A DNA stretch of 64,000 bases from Fundidesulfovibrio soli (GTDB lineage Bacteria; Desulfobacterota; Desulfovibrionia; Desulfovibrionales; Desulfovibrionaceae), in assembly GCF_022808695.1 (NCBI RefSeq), contig NZ_JAKZKW010000001.1:620001-684000 (forward strand). Direction: 5' to 3'. Shown here piece after piece: positions 8,348 to 16,025 of this stretch (position 1 is the first letter of the stretch; each line of letters begins with the position of its first letter). A program made the position numbers and the translations under genes. The notes beneath the pieces are model-generated. The model was not told the DNA's origin. It made no database searches and saw nothing but the letters and a program-made list of their open reading frames with translations.

Positions 8348-10047
8348 CACCTCAAATTGACGTCCAAAGCCAGGACGCCGACGATCTCACCCCGGGAGGT
8401 GGTCACCGGGCGGCTCACGGTGATGCACGGGGCGTTGGACGCCGACGACGTGTATACCTCTGAAATATTGATGTCCTTGTCGCGCATGGCGCCCACGTAC
8501 CAGGGCCGCGTGCTCCACGACTTGCCCACGGCGGTGCCGTCCAGGGCGCCCCCCTGCCCGATGTTGGCCACCACCTGCACTCCGGCGGCGTCGGTCATGT
8601 AGGCCAGCTCAAGGAAGGGGTGCTCGCGCATGGCCCGAACCAGCAGGGCCTCCATGCGGGGCCTCTCCAACGAGTTCATTTCGTCGGAGGTGGCCAGCCG
8701 CTCAACGAGTTCCTGGATCACGCCCCGGCCGAGCAGGGTGAACACGCTGTTGAGGTTGGCAAGCTCGCCAACCTGCGCCATCAAACTCTCGATCCCTTGC
8801 TCGCAACGGGTCATGCCGTCAAGGGTTTCGGCGGAGGTTTCGCGCACGTGGCTCACGGTGCGCCCGATCTGGGTGCTCATGGCGGACTGCTGCTCCGCCG
8901 CCGTGGCGATGGCCCGGACCTGATCGGCGGTCTCCTCGACTATGGAGACGATGTCCGCCAGGGCGGTGCCCGAGCGTTTGGCCTCCTGCGTGGCCTTCTC
9001 AACCTCGGAGGCGGCGCTCTCCATGCCCGAGACCGCGCCTTTGGCCCCGGACTGGATGGCGTCGATGACGGTGCCCACCTCGCGGGTGGCCAGCATGGTC
9101 TTCTCGGCCAGCTTGCGCACCTCGTCCGCCACCACGGCGAAACCGCGGCCGGCCTCGCCCGCGCGGGCCGCCTCGATGGCGGCGTTGAGCGCCAGCAGGT
9201 TGGTCTGGTCGGCGATGTCGGAAATGACGGTCATGATCCGCCCGATGGCCTGCGCCTGCCCGCCCAGGTCCTCCACCACGTCCTTGAGCTCCTGGGTGCG
9301 GCCGTAGGCGTGGGATATGGAGGCCACGACGCCCTCCACCACCTGCGCCCCGTTTTCGGCCCTGCCCCGGGCCTGGGCGGCCAGGTCGGCCGCGCGCGCG
9401 GCGTTGCGGGCGGCGTCCAGCACGGTGGCGTCCAGTTGCTCCACGGCGCTGGAGGCTTCGGCCACCATGTCAGCCTGGAGGCGAGCGCCGCGCCCGGCCT
9501 TGTCCACCTCGCCGGAGAGGCTGCCAGCCACCTCCTGGATGGCCCCGACAACGGAGCGGATGGTGCCGGCCGCGCCGGACATGCCGTGCTTGCGGGAGTT
9601 CTCGGCGCTGCGTTTGGCCTGAGCGGCCTGCGCCAGGGCGATGTCCTTCCCCTCTGACAACTCAGAGGCCAGGGCCTCCAGGGCCGAAATCCTGCCGAGG
9701 CCATCCTGGCGATCCGCGGAGAGCTTGGACAGGGCGCGTTCCAGGCCGTCCAGGTCGCCGCCGTCCCGGGATTCGCCCGTACCGGAGAGCAGCACGCCGA
9801 GAGAGCGCAGGCGTGAGCCCAGGCCCGCCGTGAACGCCGCGCCCAGGCCGAGCGAAAGCGCCACGGCCGCGAGGCCGCACCAGAAGACCGTGTCCCTGAG
9901 GGAGGACAGCGCGTGGGAGGATGTCTGCCCGGAGCCGGGGGCGGCTTCGGTTGCGCCGGAAAGGCCCAGCCAGGCGATGAGCCAGACCGCGGCTGTTAAC
10001 AAGGCCGATACAATGGAAAAAACCTGCACCTTCCGCATCAAGGTCAT
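8347..10047 (-). CDS. Methyl-accepting chemotaxis protein with C-terminal Cache-like sensor domain
   Basis: 566 residues. Two N-terminal membrane helices (about 10-30 and 55-75) enclose only a short outside loop. A cytoplasmic signalling coiled coil follows, with the conserved hairpin tip ([20 protein letters not shown]) near residue 300. After it, residues about 435-566 form an extra domain with RPWYVGA and a closing [11 protein letters not shown], which resembles a Cache/PDC sensor. Such a domain normally lies outside the membrane; here topology puts it in the cytoplasm behind the signalling tip. Its stop overlaps the phoH start. The ligand is unknown. Confidence 0.88.
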   Translation of the reverse strand: MTLMRKVQVFSIVSALLTAAVWLIAWLGLSGATEAAPGSGQTSSHALSSLRDTVFWCGLAAVALSLGLGAAFTAGLGSRLRSLGVLLSGTGESRDGGDLDGLERALSKLSADRQDGLGRISALEALASELSEGKDIALAQAAQAKRSAENSRKHGMSGAAGTIRSVVGAIQEVAGSLSGEVDKAGRGARLQADMVAEASSAVEQLDATVLDAARNAARAADLAAQARGRAENGAQVVEGVVASISHAYGRTQELKDVVEDLGGQAQAIGRIMTVISDIADQTNLLALNAAIEAARAGEAGRGFAVVADEVRKLAEKTMLATREVGTVIDAIQSGAKGAVSGMESAASEVEKATQEAKRSGTALADIVSIVEETADQVRAIATAAEQQSAMSTQIGRTVSHVRETSAETLDGMTRCEQGIESLMAQVGELANLNSVFTLLGRGVIQELVERLATSDEMNSLERPRMEALLVRAMREHPFLELAYMTDAAGVQVVANIGQGGALDGTAVGKSWSTRPWYVGAMRDKDINISEVYTSSASNAPCITVSRPVTTSRGEIVGVLALDVNLR

Positions 10048-10111
10048 ACGTCACCTCAGACTAAGATATGCAGGCAGGAGTGCTTTTACGTGATGGGCAG
10101 AGCTGTAAAAG

Positions 10112-11575
10112 TCAATCGGAAATCCGCAGTCTGCCTTCGATTTCCGGGTCGATGGCGACCACGAGCCCGATCGCGCTGTCAAGGCGCACCCGGCCCAGGG
10201 CCGCGCCCTTGATTTTTCGCACCTCGCCGGCCTGGGCGTACATCACCTTTGCCTTGGAGTCCCCGGCCTGCCAGCTGGCCAGCCCCGCGATGGCGGCGGC
10301 CTCCAGCAGGGTGCGTTCGGGGATTTCCTGCCCCGGGTGGTCGCGCCTGAGGAGCACATGCGCGCCGGGCCCGCCCTCGGCGTGGAGCCAGATGTCGAAG
10401 GGGCTGGCCACCTCGGTCACCAGACGATGGTTGGCGGCGCTGTTGCGCCCCCGCAGGATGACGAAGCCGTCCGAAGAGCGGAACCGGTGCAGGTCCGCGT
10501 CGCGCACGCGGCCCTTCCTCTCCGGTTCGGGGGCCGCCTGGGGTCCGCGCGGCCTGGGCGGGGGCAGCTCCCCCCGCTCCGCCTGGGCGCGCAGCCGCTC
10601 GACGTGCTGCTGGCCGCGCCGACCCTTGGCCGCCTTGCGGAAGAAGCGCTCCATGTTTTCCAGCACCGTGAGCGCCGGGTCCATGGGGACCTCAAGCGGT
10701 CCGAGTTCGGGGTGGTCCAGGGTGAGCGGCCCGATCTTGGCGCGGGGCTCCAAGGCCGAGAGGTTGGCGGCCAGGGCCTCGCCGTAGGCGTGCTGGGCCT
10801 CCAGGGCCTGCAGGCGCTTGCTGTCCTTCTCCAGCGTCTCCAGGCGCTTGTCCCGCCGGACGCGCAGCCGTTTCGGGTCTTCGGCCTGGGGCGCGAGGGC
10901 CTCGAAGATCGCGCCGCGCCCATGGGCCAGGGCGGCATCCAGCGCGGCCCCGAAGCGTTCGGACTCCCGCCAGGCCGGCCAGGGCAGCGGCCCCTCCGGC
11001 CCTTTGGGGCCACGCCCCATGTAGAACCCGGCGGCAGCGCCCTTCAGGAAGCGCCCCAGCATGGCGTCGCGGTCCTCGGGGTCCTCCTTCTCCAGGGCGC
11101 GGCGGAGGCTGCGCGGGCAGGACGGATCGGCCAGGGCGAGGTCCGCGCCTGACCAGGCGGGCGCATCGCCGAAGCCGTCCGGCAGCCGCTCCAGCACGAC
11201 GGGGTCGTCCTCCATGGAGAGCAGCAGCCAGCCGCAGTCGCCGGAGGTGAGCTCCAGGGCCAGGCGCCTGTGGGGCCAGTCCAGCCTGAAGCCGGTCACT
11301 TTTCGCCCGCGCAGTCGTTTGCGCAGCCACATGGCCTTGGCCGGGGGGCTGGGCGGATTGACCGGTTTTTCAGGGGAGAGCAGCATCGCCCCATTCTGGG
11401 CGTGGGCGCGCAACAGCAGGAAACGGCAGCCCTGCAGGGCCGCCGTTGGTGAGACGGGTGGCGTGAAAGCGAACGTCCAGAAGCCCGGGGACGGGCCGTA
11501 GACGGTGTCGAAGCGGACGCCGGCGAGGGCGCCGGCGAGCTCGGGCGCAAGAAACCTGAAGAAGCAGGAGTCCAT
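10112..11575 (-). CDS. NFACT family protein (RqcH/FbpA-like, ribosome quality control)
   Basis: 487 residues from the ATG at 11575. The N-terminal NFACT-N domain (FFRFLAPELAGALAGVRFD) is followed by a charged coiled-coil middle (about 230-330) and the NFACT-R (DUF814) domain near the end, with RFRSSDGFVILRGRNSAANH and DIWLHAEGGPGAHVLLR. Bacterial members (RqcH) bind 60S-type stalled complexes and add alanine tails; older annotations call them fibronectin-binding proteins. The ATG lies 8 bases past the dksA-like stop with only a weak ribosome site, suggesting coupling. An upstream start at 11692 would overlap that gene and is rejected. Confidence 0.88.
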   Translation of the reverse strand: MDSCFFRFLAPELAGALAGVRFDTVYGPSPGFWTFAFTPPVSPTAALQGCRFLLLRAHAQNGAMLLSPEKPVNPPSPPAKAMWLRKRLRGRKVTGFRLDWPHRRLALELTSGDCGWLLLSMEDDPVVLERLPDGFGDAPAWSGADLALADPSCPRSLRRALEKEDPEDRDAMLGRFLKGAAAGFYMGRGPKGPEGPLPWPAWRESERFGAALDAALAHGRGAIFEALAPQAEDPKRLRVRRDKRLETLEKDSKRLQALEAQHAYGEALAANLSALEPRAKIGPLTLDHPELGPLEVPMDPALTVLENMERFFRKAAKGRRGQQHVERLRAQAERGELPPPRPRGPQAAPEPERKGRVRDADLHRFRSSDGFVILRGRNSAANHRLVTEVASPFDIWLHAEGGPGAHVLLRRDHPGQEIPERTLLEAAAIAGLASWQAGDSKAKVMYAQAGEVRKIKGAALGRVRLDSAIGLVVAIDPEIEGRLRISD

Positions 11576-11583
11576 CGGCGGGC

Positions 11584-11946
11584 TTATTCGCCCCTGATAT
11601 CCTCGTCGGCTTCCTGGCGGGCCTTGCACTTGATGCACAACGTGGTCACGGGGCGGGCCTTCAGGCGCGGAACGCTGATGTCCTCCCCGCACTCCTCGCA
11701 GATGCCGTAGGTGCCGTCGTCGATGCGCTCAAGCGCCTCCTTGATCTTGCGGATCAGCTTGCGCTCGCGGTCGCGCAGGCGCAGGGTGAAGGCCCGGTCG
11801 GACTCGGCCGTGGCCCTGTCCGCCGGATCGGCGTAGACTTCGACGGTATCGGTCATGTCCTCAATGGTCTCTTCGCCCTTCTTGAGGATATCCTGCAGCG
11901 AGTCGTTGAGATACGTCCGGAAGAAATCGAGATCCTTCTGATCCAT
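11584..11946 (-). CDS. dksA: DksA/TraR-family zinc-finger regulator
   Basis: 120 residues. An N-terminal coiled coil (about 10-75) with the acidic tip region is followed by a C4 zinc finger, CEECGEDISVPRLKARP then CIKC. Such proteins bind the RNA polymerase secondary channel and modulate the response to ppGpp. The ATG at 11946 has GGAGG seven bases upstream; the longer open frame to 12111 is low-complexity and unsupported. It is the first gene of the leftward block containing the NFACT gene. Several DksA paralogues are usual in Desulfovibrio, so orthology to E. coli DksA is not certain. Confidence 0.9.
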   Translation of the reverse strand: MDQKDLDFFRTYLNDSLQDILKKGEETIEDMTDTVEVYADPADRATAESDRAFTLRLRDRERKLIRKIKEALERIDDGTYGICEECGEDISVPRLKARPVTTLCIKCKARQEADEDIRGE

Positions 11947-12285
11947 AATGGAACCTCCGAAACTACGGAAACCCAGAGTCAACGAAGTCAGTCCCTCTAA
12001 AGGATTTGCGCGCCAAGGTAAAGGGGGCTGGCCCCATGTTCGTGCCGAAGCCCGGACGCGGCGCGTGTTTTGGGCTCCGGGGTGAAGGGGTAAAGGTGGG
12101 GCCATCACCAAATTTTGCCCCTAACAGGCTGTAATCAAAAACCATTGCACTCGCAAGCCAACTACAGGGGGCCCTGGCATCTCCCCTTTTGCTTGTGCCG
12201 GGAAGTTCAGGCAAAAATATGCCTCGCTATCCGCTCAAAACCATTGGCACATTGAAAACGCTCGCAAATTTCCCCGAAATGGCGC
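11947..12285. other. Gene-free spacer between the dksA-like gene and the tRNA cluster
   Basis: No supported open frame on either strand. The part nearest the tRNAs (12100-12290) is AT-richer and should hold the leftward promoter for the dksA-like gene and the rightward promoter for the tRNAs. Nothing else was recognised. Confidence 0.6.
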
Positions 12286-12313
12286 TTGACTTTGCCCCCC
12301 CATCTCTTTAAAC
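12286..12313 (+). promoter_or_regulatory. Candidate sigma-70 promoter of the tRNA cluster
   Basis: TTGACT at 12286-12291 and TTTAAA at 12308-12313 with a 16-base spacer, ending 17 bases before the first tRNA. The spacer contains a C-run. Confidence 0.6.
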
Positions 12314-12330
12314 ACGCCTCTCGCCACCGA

Positions 12331-12405
<75 letters not shown>

Positions 12406-12500
12406 CTTCCCCACCGGCAGGGGAATCTTTCAGAATGGATGTTTTGGAAGCTGTTGACAAGCCAGAAGCTTTTCTCTAAACACAGCTTCCCTTTGCGCGA

Positions 12501-12575
<75 letters not shown>

Positions 12576-12577
12576 GA

Positions 12578-12654
<77 letters not shown>

Positions 12655-12665
12655 CTGGATCGAAC

Positions 12666-12696
12666 AAGGCCGAACCTGCGGGTTCGGCCTTTTTTG
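12666..12696 (+). terminator. Rho-independent terminator of the tRNA cluster
   Basis: AAGGCCGAACC-tgc-GGGTTCGGCCTT is followed by a T-run, 11 bases after the last tRNA. Confidence 0.93.
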
Positions 12697-12730
12697 TTGC
12701 ATCTTCGGATGCCCATGAGGAGCGCTCTCC

Positions 12731-13468
12731 ATGACCGATCCCCGCATCCTTGAACTTGCTGTCTCAGCCGACTCCCGCCTGGAGGACATCCTGGCCCTGG
12801 CCGCCTCGCGCTATCCCGTCAGGTTCGAGACGGTGGCCCTGGGGCCGGTCTCCATCGACATCCTTCAGATAACGGACCTGTCCGCCTATATCGACCGTCT
12901 GGCCGCCCGCTCCGCCCCGGGGGAGAAGCTCACCCTGCCCTTCTGGGCCAAGCTCTGGCCCGCGTCGCTGCCCCTGGCCATGCTCGCGGCGGGGCTTGCC
13001 GCCCGGCCCGGCCGCAAGGTGCTGGAACTGGGCGCTGGCCTCGGCCTGTGCGGCTTGGCCGCCGCGGTGAGCGGCTGCGACACCACCCTCACGGACATCG
13101 AACCGGAGGCCCTGTTGTTCATCCGGGCCAGCATCATCAAGAATGGCCTGGAAGCCAAGGCCCGGACCGCCATCCTGGATATCAGCGCTGGCGGCGCGGA
13201 CGAAGCCTTCGACGTCATCCTGGCCTCCGAGGCGCTGTATATTCCCTCGCTGCACGCCGCCTTGCAGCAGGTGCTCCTGCGCCAACTGGCCCCCCGGCCT
13301 GATGCTCAGGTCCTGCTCTCCTGCGACCACTGCCGCGAAGCGGCGGCCTTTTTCGCCCAAGCCCAACAGAACTTCCGCATCCAGCGCACGCAGACCACCT
13401 GCCGCGCCGATTCGGGGGATTCACAAACCTGCGTGCTCTACCGCATGACGAGACGTACCGATGCGTAA
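12731..13468 (+). CDS. Class I SAM-dependent methyltransferase (lysine methyltransferase-like)
   Basis: 245 residues. A Rossmann methyltransferase with motif I LELGAGLGLCGLAAA near residue 97, preceded by a leader containing LPFWAKLWPASLPLA, an arrangement reminiscent of METTL21/methyltransferase-16 protein lysine methyltransferases. A TDIEPEAL acidic loop follows. It overlaps the YcaO-TPR gene by 8 bases, so the two are probably made together, and dsrC lies just beyond. A protein substrate is therefore a reasonable inference, but it is not shown by the sequence. Confidence 0.85.
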   Translation: MTDPRILELAVSADSRLEDILALAASRYPVRFETVALGPVSIDILQITDLSAYIDRLAARSAPGEKLTLPFWAKLWPASLPLAMLAAGLAARPGRKVLELGAGLGLCGLAAAVSGCDTTLTDIEPEALLFIRASIIKNGLEAKARTAILDISAGGADEAFDVILASEALYIPSLHAALQQVLLRQLAPRPDAQVLLSCDHCREAAAFFAQAQQNFRIQRTQTTCRADSGDSQTCVLYRMTRRTDA

Positions 13469-15185
13469 ACTGCAAACAACCCCCAAGGGATACACCTGCG
13501 ATTCCGACAAGCTCTGCTCCCCCGAGAGCACCGTTGAGCGCGTCAAGGCCCTCTTCGCCGGGCACGGCGGCATCCTGGCCGAACTGCGCCGCACCGACAC
13601 CGGGCGGCTTGGCATCCCCGTATACCTGAGCATCTGCGGCACCCAGGCCCGGGGCGTGATGCCCACCCGCAAGCAGATGGGCAAGGGAGCCTCCCCGGCG
13701 CAGGCCGAGGCTTCCGCCCTGATGGAGCTGGCCGAGCGTTTCAGCTACTTCAGCTTCTGGGCCGACGAGTCCAACTTCACGCTGGCGACATGGTCCCAGG
13801 CGCAGGCCCTCTGGCCCGGCAAGGTGATCCCCATCGAGGAGATCATCCTCTCCGTGCGCGACACCATCACCCCGGATCAGGCCGCCTCCCTCATGGACCT
13901 GGTGCCCTGGCGCTTCTACCCCGCCACCCGCGTGCAGGACGGCCAGGAAGTCATGGTGCCCCTGGATTGGTTCAAGAAGCTCAACGAGTTCAACGGCTCC
14001 TCGGCGGGCAACTGCCTGGAGGAGTCCATCCTCCAGGGCGCCTGCGAGCTGGTGGAGCGCCACGTGAGCGCCGTCATCGACAGGGAGCAGCCCCACCTGC
14101 CCAACATCGACCTGGTCAACCTGGACGACCCCGTGCTGGCCGGGCTGGTGGACGCCTTCAAGCGCAACGGCGTCACGCTCTGGCTCAAGGACTTCAGCCT
14201 GAACATGCCCGTGCCCACGGTCGGAGCCCTGGCCTACGACCCGTCCACCCTGGGCATCAGGAGCGAGATCGTCTTCACGGCGGGCACCGCCACCTCCCCG
14301 GTGAAGGCGGCCGTGAGGGCCATCACCGAGGTGGCCCAGCTGGCCGGCGACTTCGAGACCGGAAGCAACTACGAGGCCTCGGGCCTGCGCAAGTTCACCG
14401 ACCTGGGCGAGCTGGGCTGGCTGGCCGAGGGCCCCTCCACCAGCATCGACCGACTGCCCGGAATCGAACGCCAGGACATGCTCGACGAGATCGGGGCTTT
14501 CTGCCAGGGACTGAACGCCCAGGGCTACACCCTCTACACCGTCGAGACCACCCATAAGGACCTGGGCGTCTCCGCCAACTACAGCTTCGTGCCGGGCTTC
14601 CTCTTCCGCGAACGCACCCCCAGGGCCAGCGTGGCCCTGTTCGTGGGCCGCATCCTGGCCGAGGAGAGCCCCGAGGACCAGGCCGCAACCGGGCTGGAGG
14701 TGCTGGCCGGAGCCTGCCCCGATGCGCCCTGCCTGCCCTTCTTCCGCGGTCTGCTTGCCCTGCGCGCGGGCGACGTGCTGGATGCGATCGAGCTGTTCGA
14801 GAAGGCCTCCGGTTTGCAGCCCGAGCAGGAGGACGAGGCCCTGGCCCTGTTCTACCAGGCCTACTCCCTGACCCAACTGGAGCAGTGGGAGGAAGCCCTG
14901 CCCATTCTGGGCAAGGCCATCGGCATCAGCCCGGAGGTGAAGGAGTACCACAACCTGCGGGGCGTCTGCCGTTTCAAGGCCGGCAACTACGCCGATGCCG
15001 CCGGAGACTTCGAGGCCGCGCTCGCCCTGGACTCCGGCTCTGTCATGGACCTGGCCAACCTGGGGCTTTGCCATAAATTCCTAGGTCATACGGACGCGGC
15101 CGTCACGTTTCTCAGCAAGGCCCTGGAGATGGACCCGAGCCTTGAATTCGCACGGACCCATCTTGAGCAAATCATACCGGAATGA
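13461..15185 (+). CDS. YcaO-domain protein with C-terminal TPR repeats
   Basis: 574 residues. The YcaO domain (about 60-390) has KGASPAQAEASALMELAER and the ATP/Mg-binding helix ESILQGACELVERH near residue 185. TPR-like repeats occupy about 410-570 (QPEQEDEALALFYQAYSLTQ, then YHNLRGVCRFKAGNY). YcaO enzymes use ATP to activate peptide backbone amides for cyclodehydration or thioamidation; E. coli YcaO, also TPR-tailed, affects ribosomal S12 methylthiolation. Overlap with a methyltransferase gene and closeness to dsrC suggest a modification linked to sulfur metabolism (inference). No TfuA partner or precursor peptide is visible. Confidence 0.9.
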   Translation: MRKLQTTPKGYTCDSDKLCSPESTVERVKALFAGHGGILAELRRTDTGRLGIPVYLSICGTQARGVMPTRKQMGKGASPAQAEASALMELAERFSYFSFWADESNFTLATWSQAQALWPGKVIPIEEIILSVRDTITPDQAASLMDLVPWRFYPATRVQDGQEVMVPLDWFKKLNEFNGSSAGNCLEESILQGACELVERHVSAVIDREQPHLPNIDLVNLDDPVLAGLVDAFKRNGVTLWLKDFSLNMPVPTVGALAYDPSTLGIRSEIVFTAGTATSPVKAAVRAITEVAQLAGDFETGSNYEASGLRKFTDLGELGWLAEGPSTSIDRLPGIERQDMLDEIGAFCQGLNAQGYTLYTVETTHKDLGVSANYSFVPGFLFRERTPRASVALFVGRILAEESPEDQAATGLEVLAGACPDAPCLPFFRGLLALRAGDVLDAIELFEKASGLQPEQEDEALALFYQAYSLTQLEQWEEALPILGKAIGISPEVKEYHNLRGVCRFKAGNYADAAGDFEAALALDSGSVMDLANLGLCHKFLGHTDAAVTFLSKALEMDPSLEFARTHLEQIIPE

Positions 15186-15202
15186 TCTGTTATCGAAATG
15201 AA

Positions 15203-15230
15203 TTGACAACACTCGGAATTCGCCTTTAAG
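15203..15230 (+). promoter_or_regulatory. Candidate sigma-70 promoter of dsrC
   Basis: TTGACA at 15203-15208, a 16-base spacer, then TTTAAG at 15225-15230. It would leave a leader of about 190 bases before the dsrC ATG, with no gene in it. A long structured leader is plausible for a highly expressed gene. Confidence 0.5.
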
Positions 15231-15430
15231 ACGTCACGAATTCAGGTGGGGACCACACCTGGACGCATACGCACTTGCGTGAAGCACGGTCTTCAGATAA
15301 GAGCCATGCGTCCCATGATGGTACCAAGACAGCGGGTAGCTGTTTACGGTTCGGATTCCTCTTGTTGAGGTATCCACGGCAACTCAAGGCAACCGATAGA
15401 TTGTTCAAGCAACGCCAAGGAGGATGGAGA

Positions 15431-15748
15431 ATGGCCACTGTTGAATTCAAGGGCAAGACCTTCGAGGTTGACGAGGACGGTTTCCTGCAGCGCTTCGAGG
15501 ACTGGAACCCTGACTGGGTTGAGTACGTGAAAGAGTCCGAGGGCATCAAGGATCTCAACGATGAGCACAACAAGGTCATCGAGTTCCTGCAGGACTACTA
15601 CAAGAAGAACGGCATCGCTCCGATGGTCCGCATCCTCTCGAAGGTCACCGGGTACAAGCTGAAGCACATCTATGAGCTGTTCCCCTCCGGCCCCGGCAAA
15701 GGCGCCTGCAAAATGGCCGGCCTGCCCAAGCCCACCGGCTGCGTGTAG
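15431..15748 (+). CDS. dsrC: DsrC, sulfur-carrier partner of dissimilatory sulfite reductase
   Basis: 105 residues. DsrC takes the reduced sulfur from DsrAB as a trisulfide bridging its two C-terminal cysteines; both are present, C93 (in GKGACK) and C104 (penultimate). The conserved core (DLNDEHNKVIEFL, RILSKVTGY, LFPSGPGKGACK) matches respiratory DsrC rather than TusE, which has only one of the cysteines. A strong AGGAGG precedes the ATG. It stands alone between its own leader and a strong terminator, away from any dsrAB, as in other Desulfovibrio. The upstream YcaO and methyltransferase genes are its only neighbours on the strand. Confidence 0.97.
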   Translation: MATVEFKGKTFEVDEDGFLQRFEDWNPDWVEYVKESEGIKDLNDEHNKVIEFLQDYYKKNGIAPMVRILSKVTGYKLKHIYELFPSGPGKGACKMAGLPKPTGCV

Positions 15749-15775
15749 TCCTTACAGACTTCACTGATGTAGAAG

Positions 15776-15806
15776 CGGGCCCCCTTTCGGGGGCCCGTTT
15801 TTTTTG
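15776..15806 (+). terminator. Strong Rho-independent terminator of dsrC
   Basis: CGGGCCCCC-ttt-cGGGGGCCCG is followed by eight T, 28 bases past the dsrC stop. The rest of the spacer to 16025 holds nothing recognisable. Confidence 0.95.
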
Positions 15807-16025
15807 CGCCCTTGCGCCGGGCCGCCCGCCCGGGGTCGTTCGCGTCTGAAGCCGTCTAGCGGCCAAGGTCATCCGGGCCACCGGCCGCTCGATGCCCGCG
15901 GCCATTCGGAGTCCCGGACCGCATGCCGCCCCGCCCGCTGGGTGCCCCGGCCATTTGGCCCCTTGGGGCCGCCGGGTGTCACGGCAGCCTGCCCTCCTGG
16001 AGCCGCGCGGCCACCACATGCCCGG

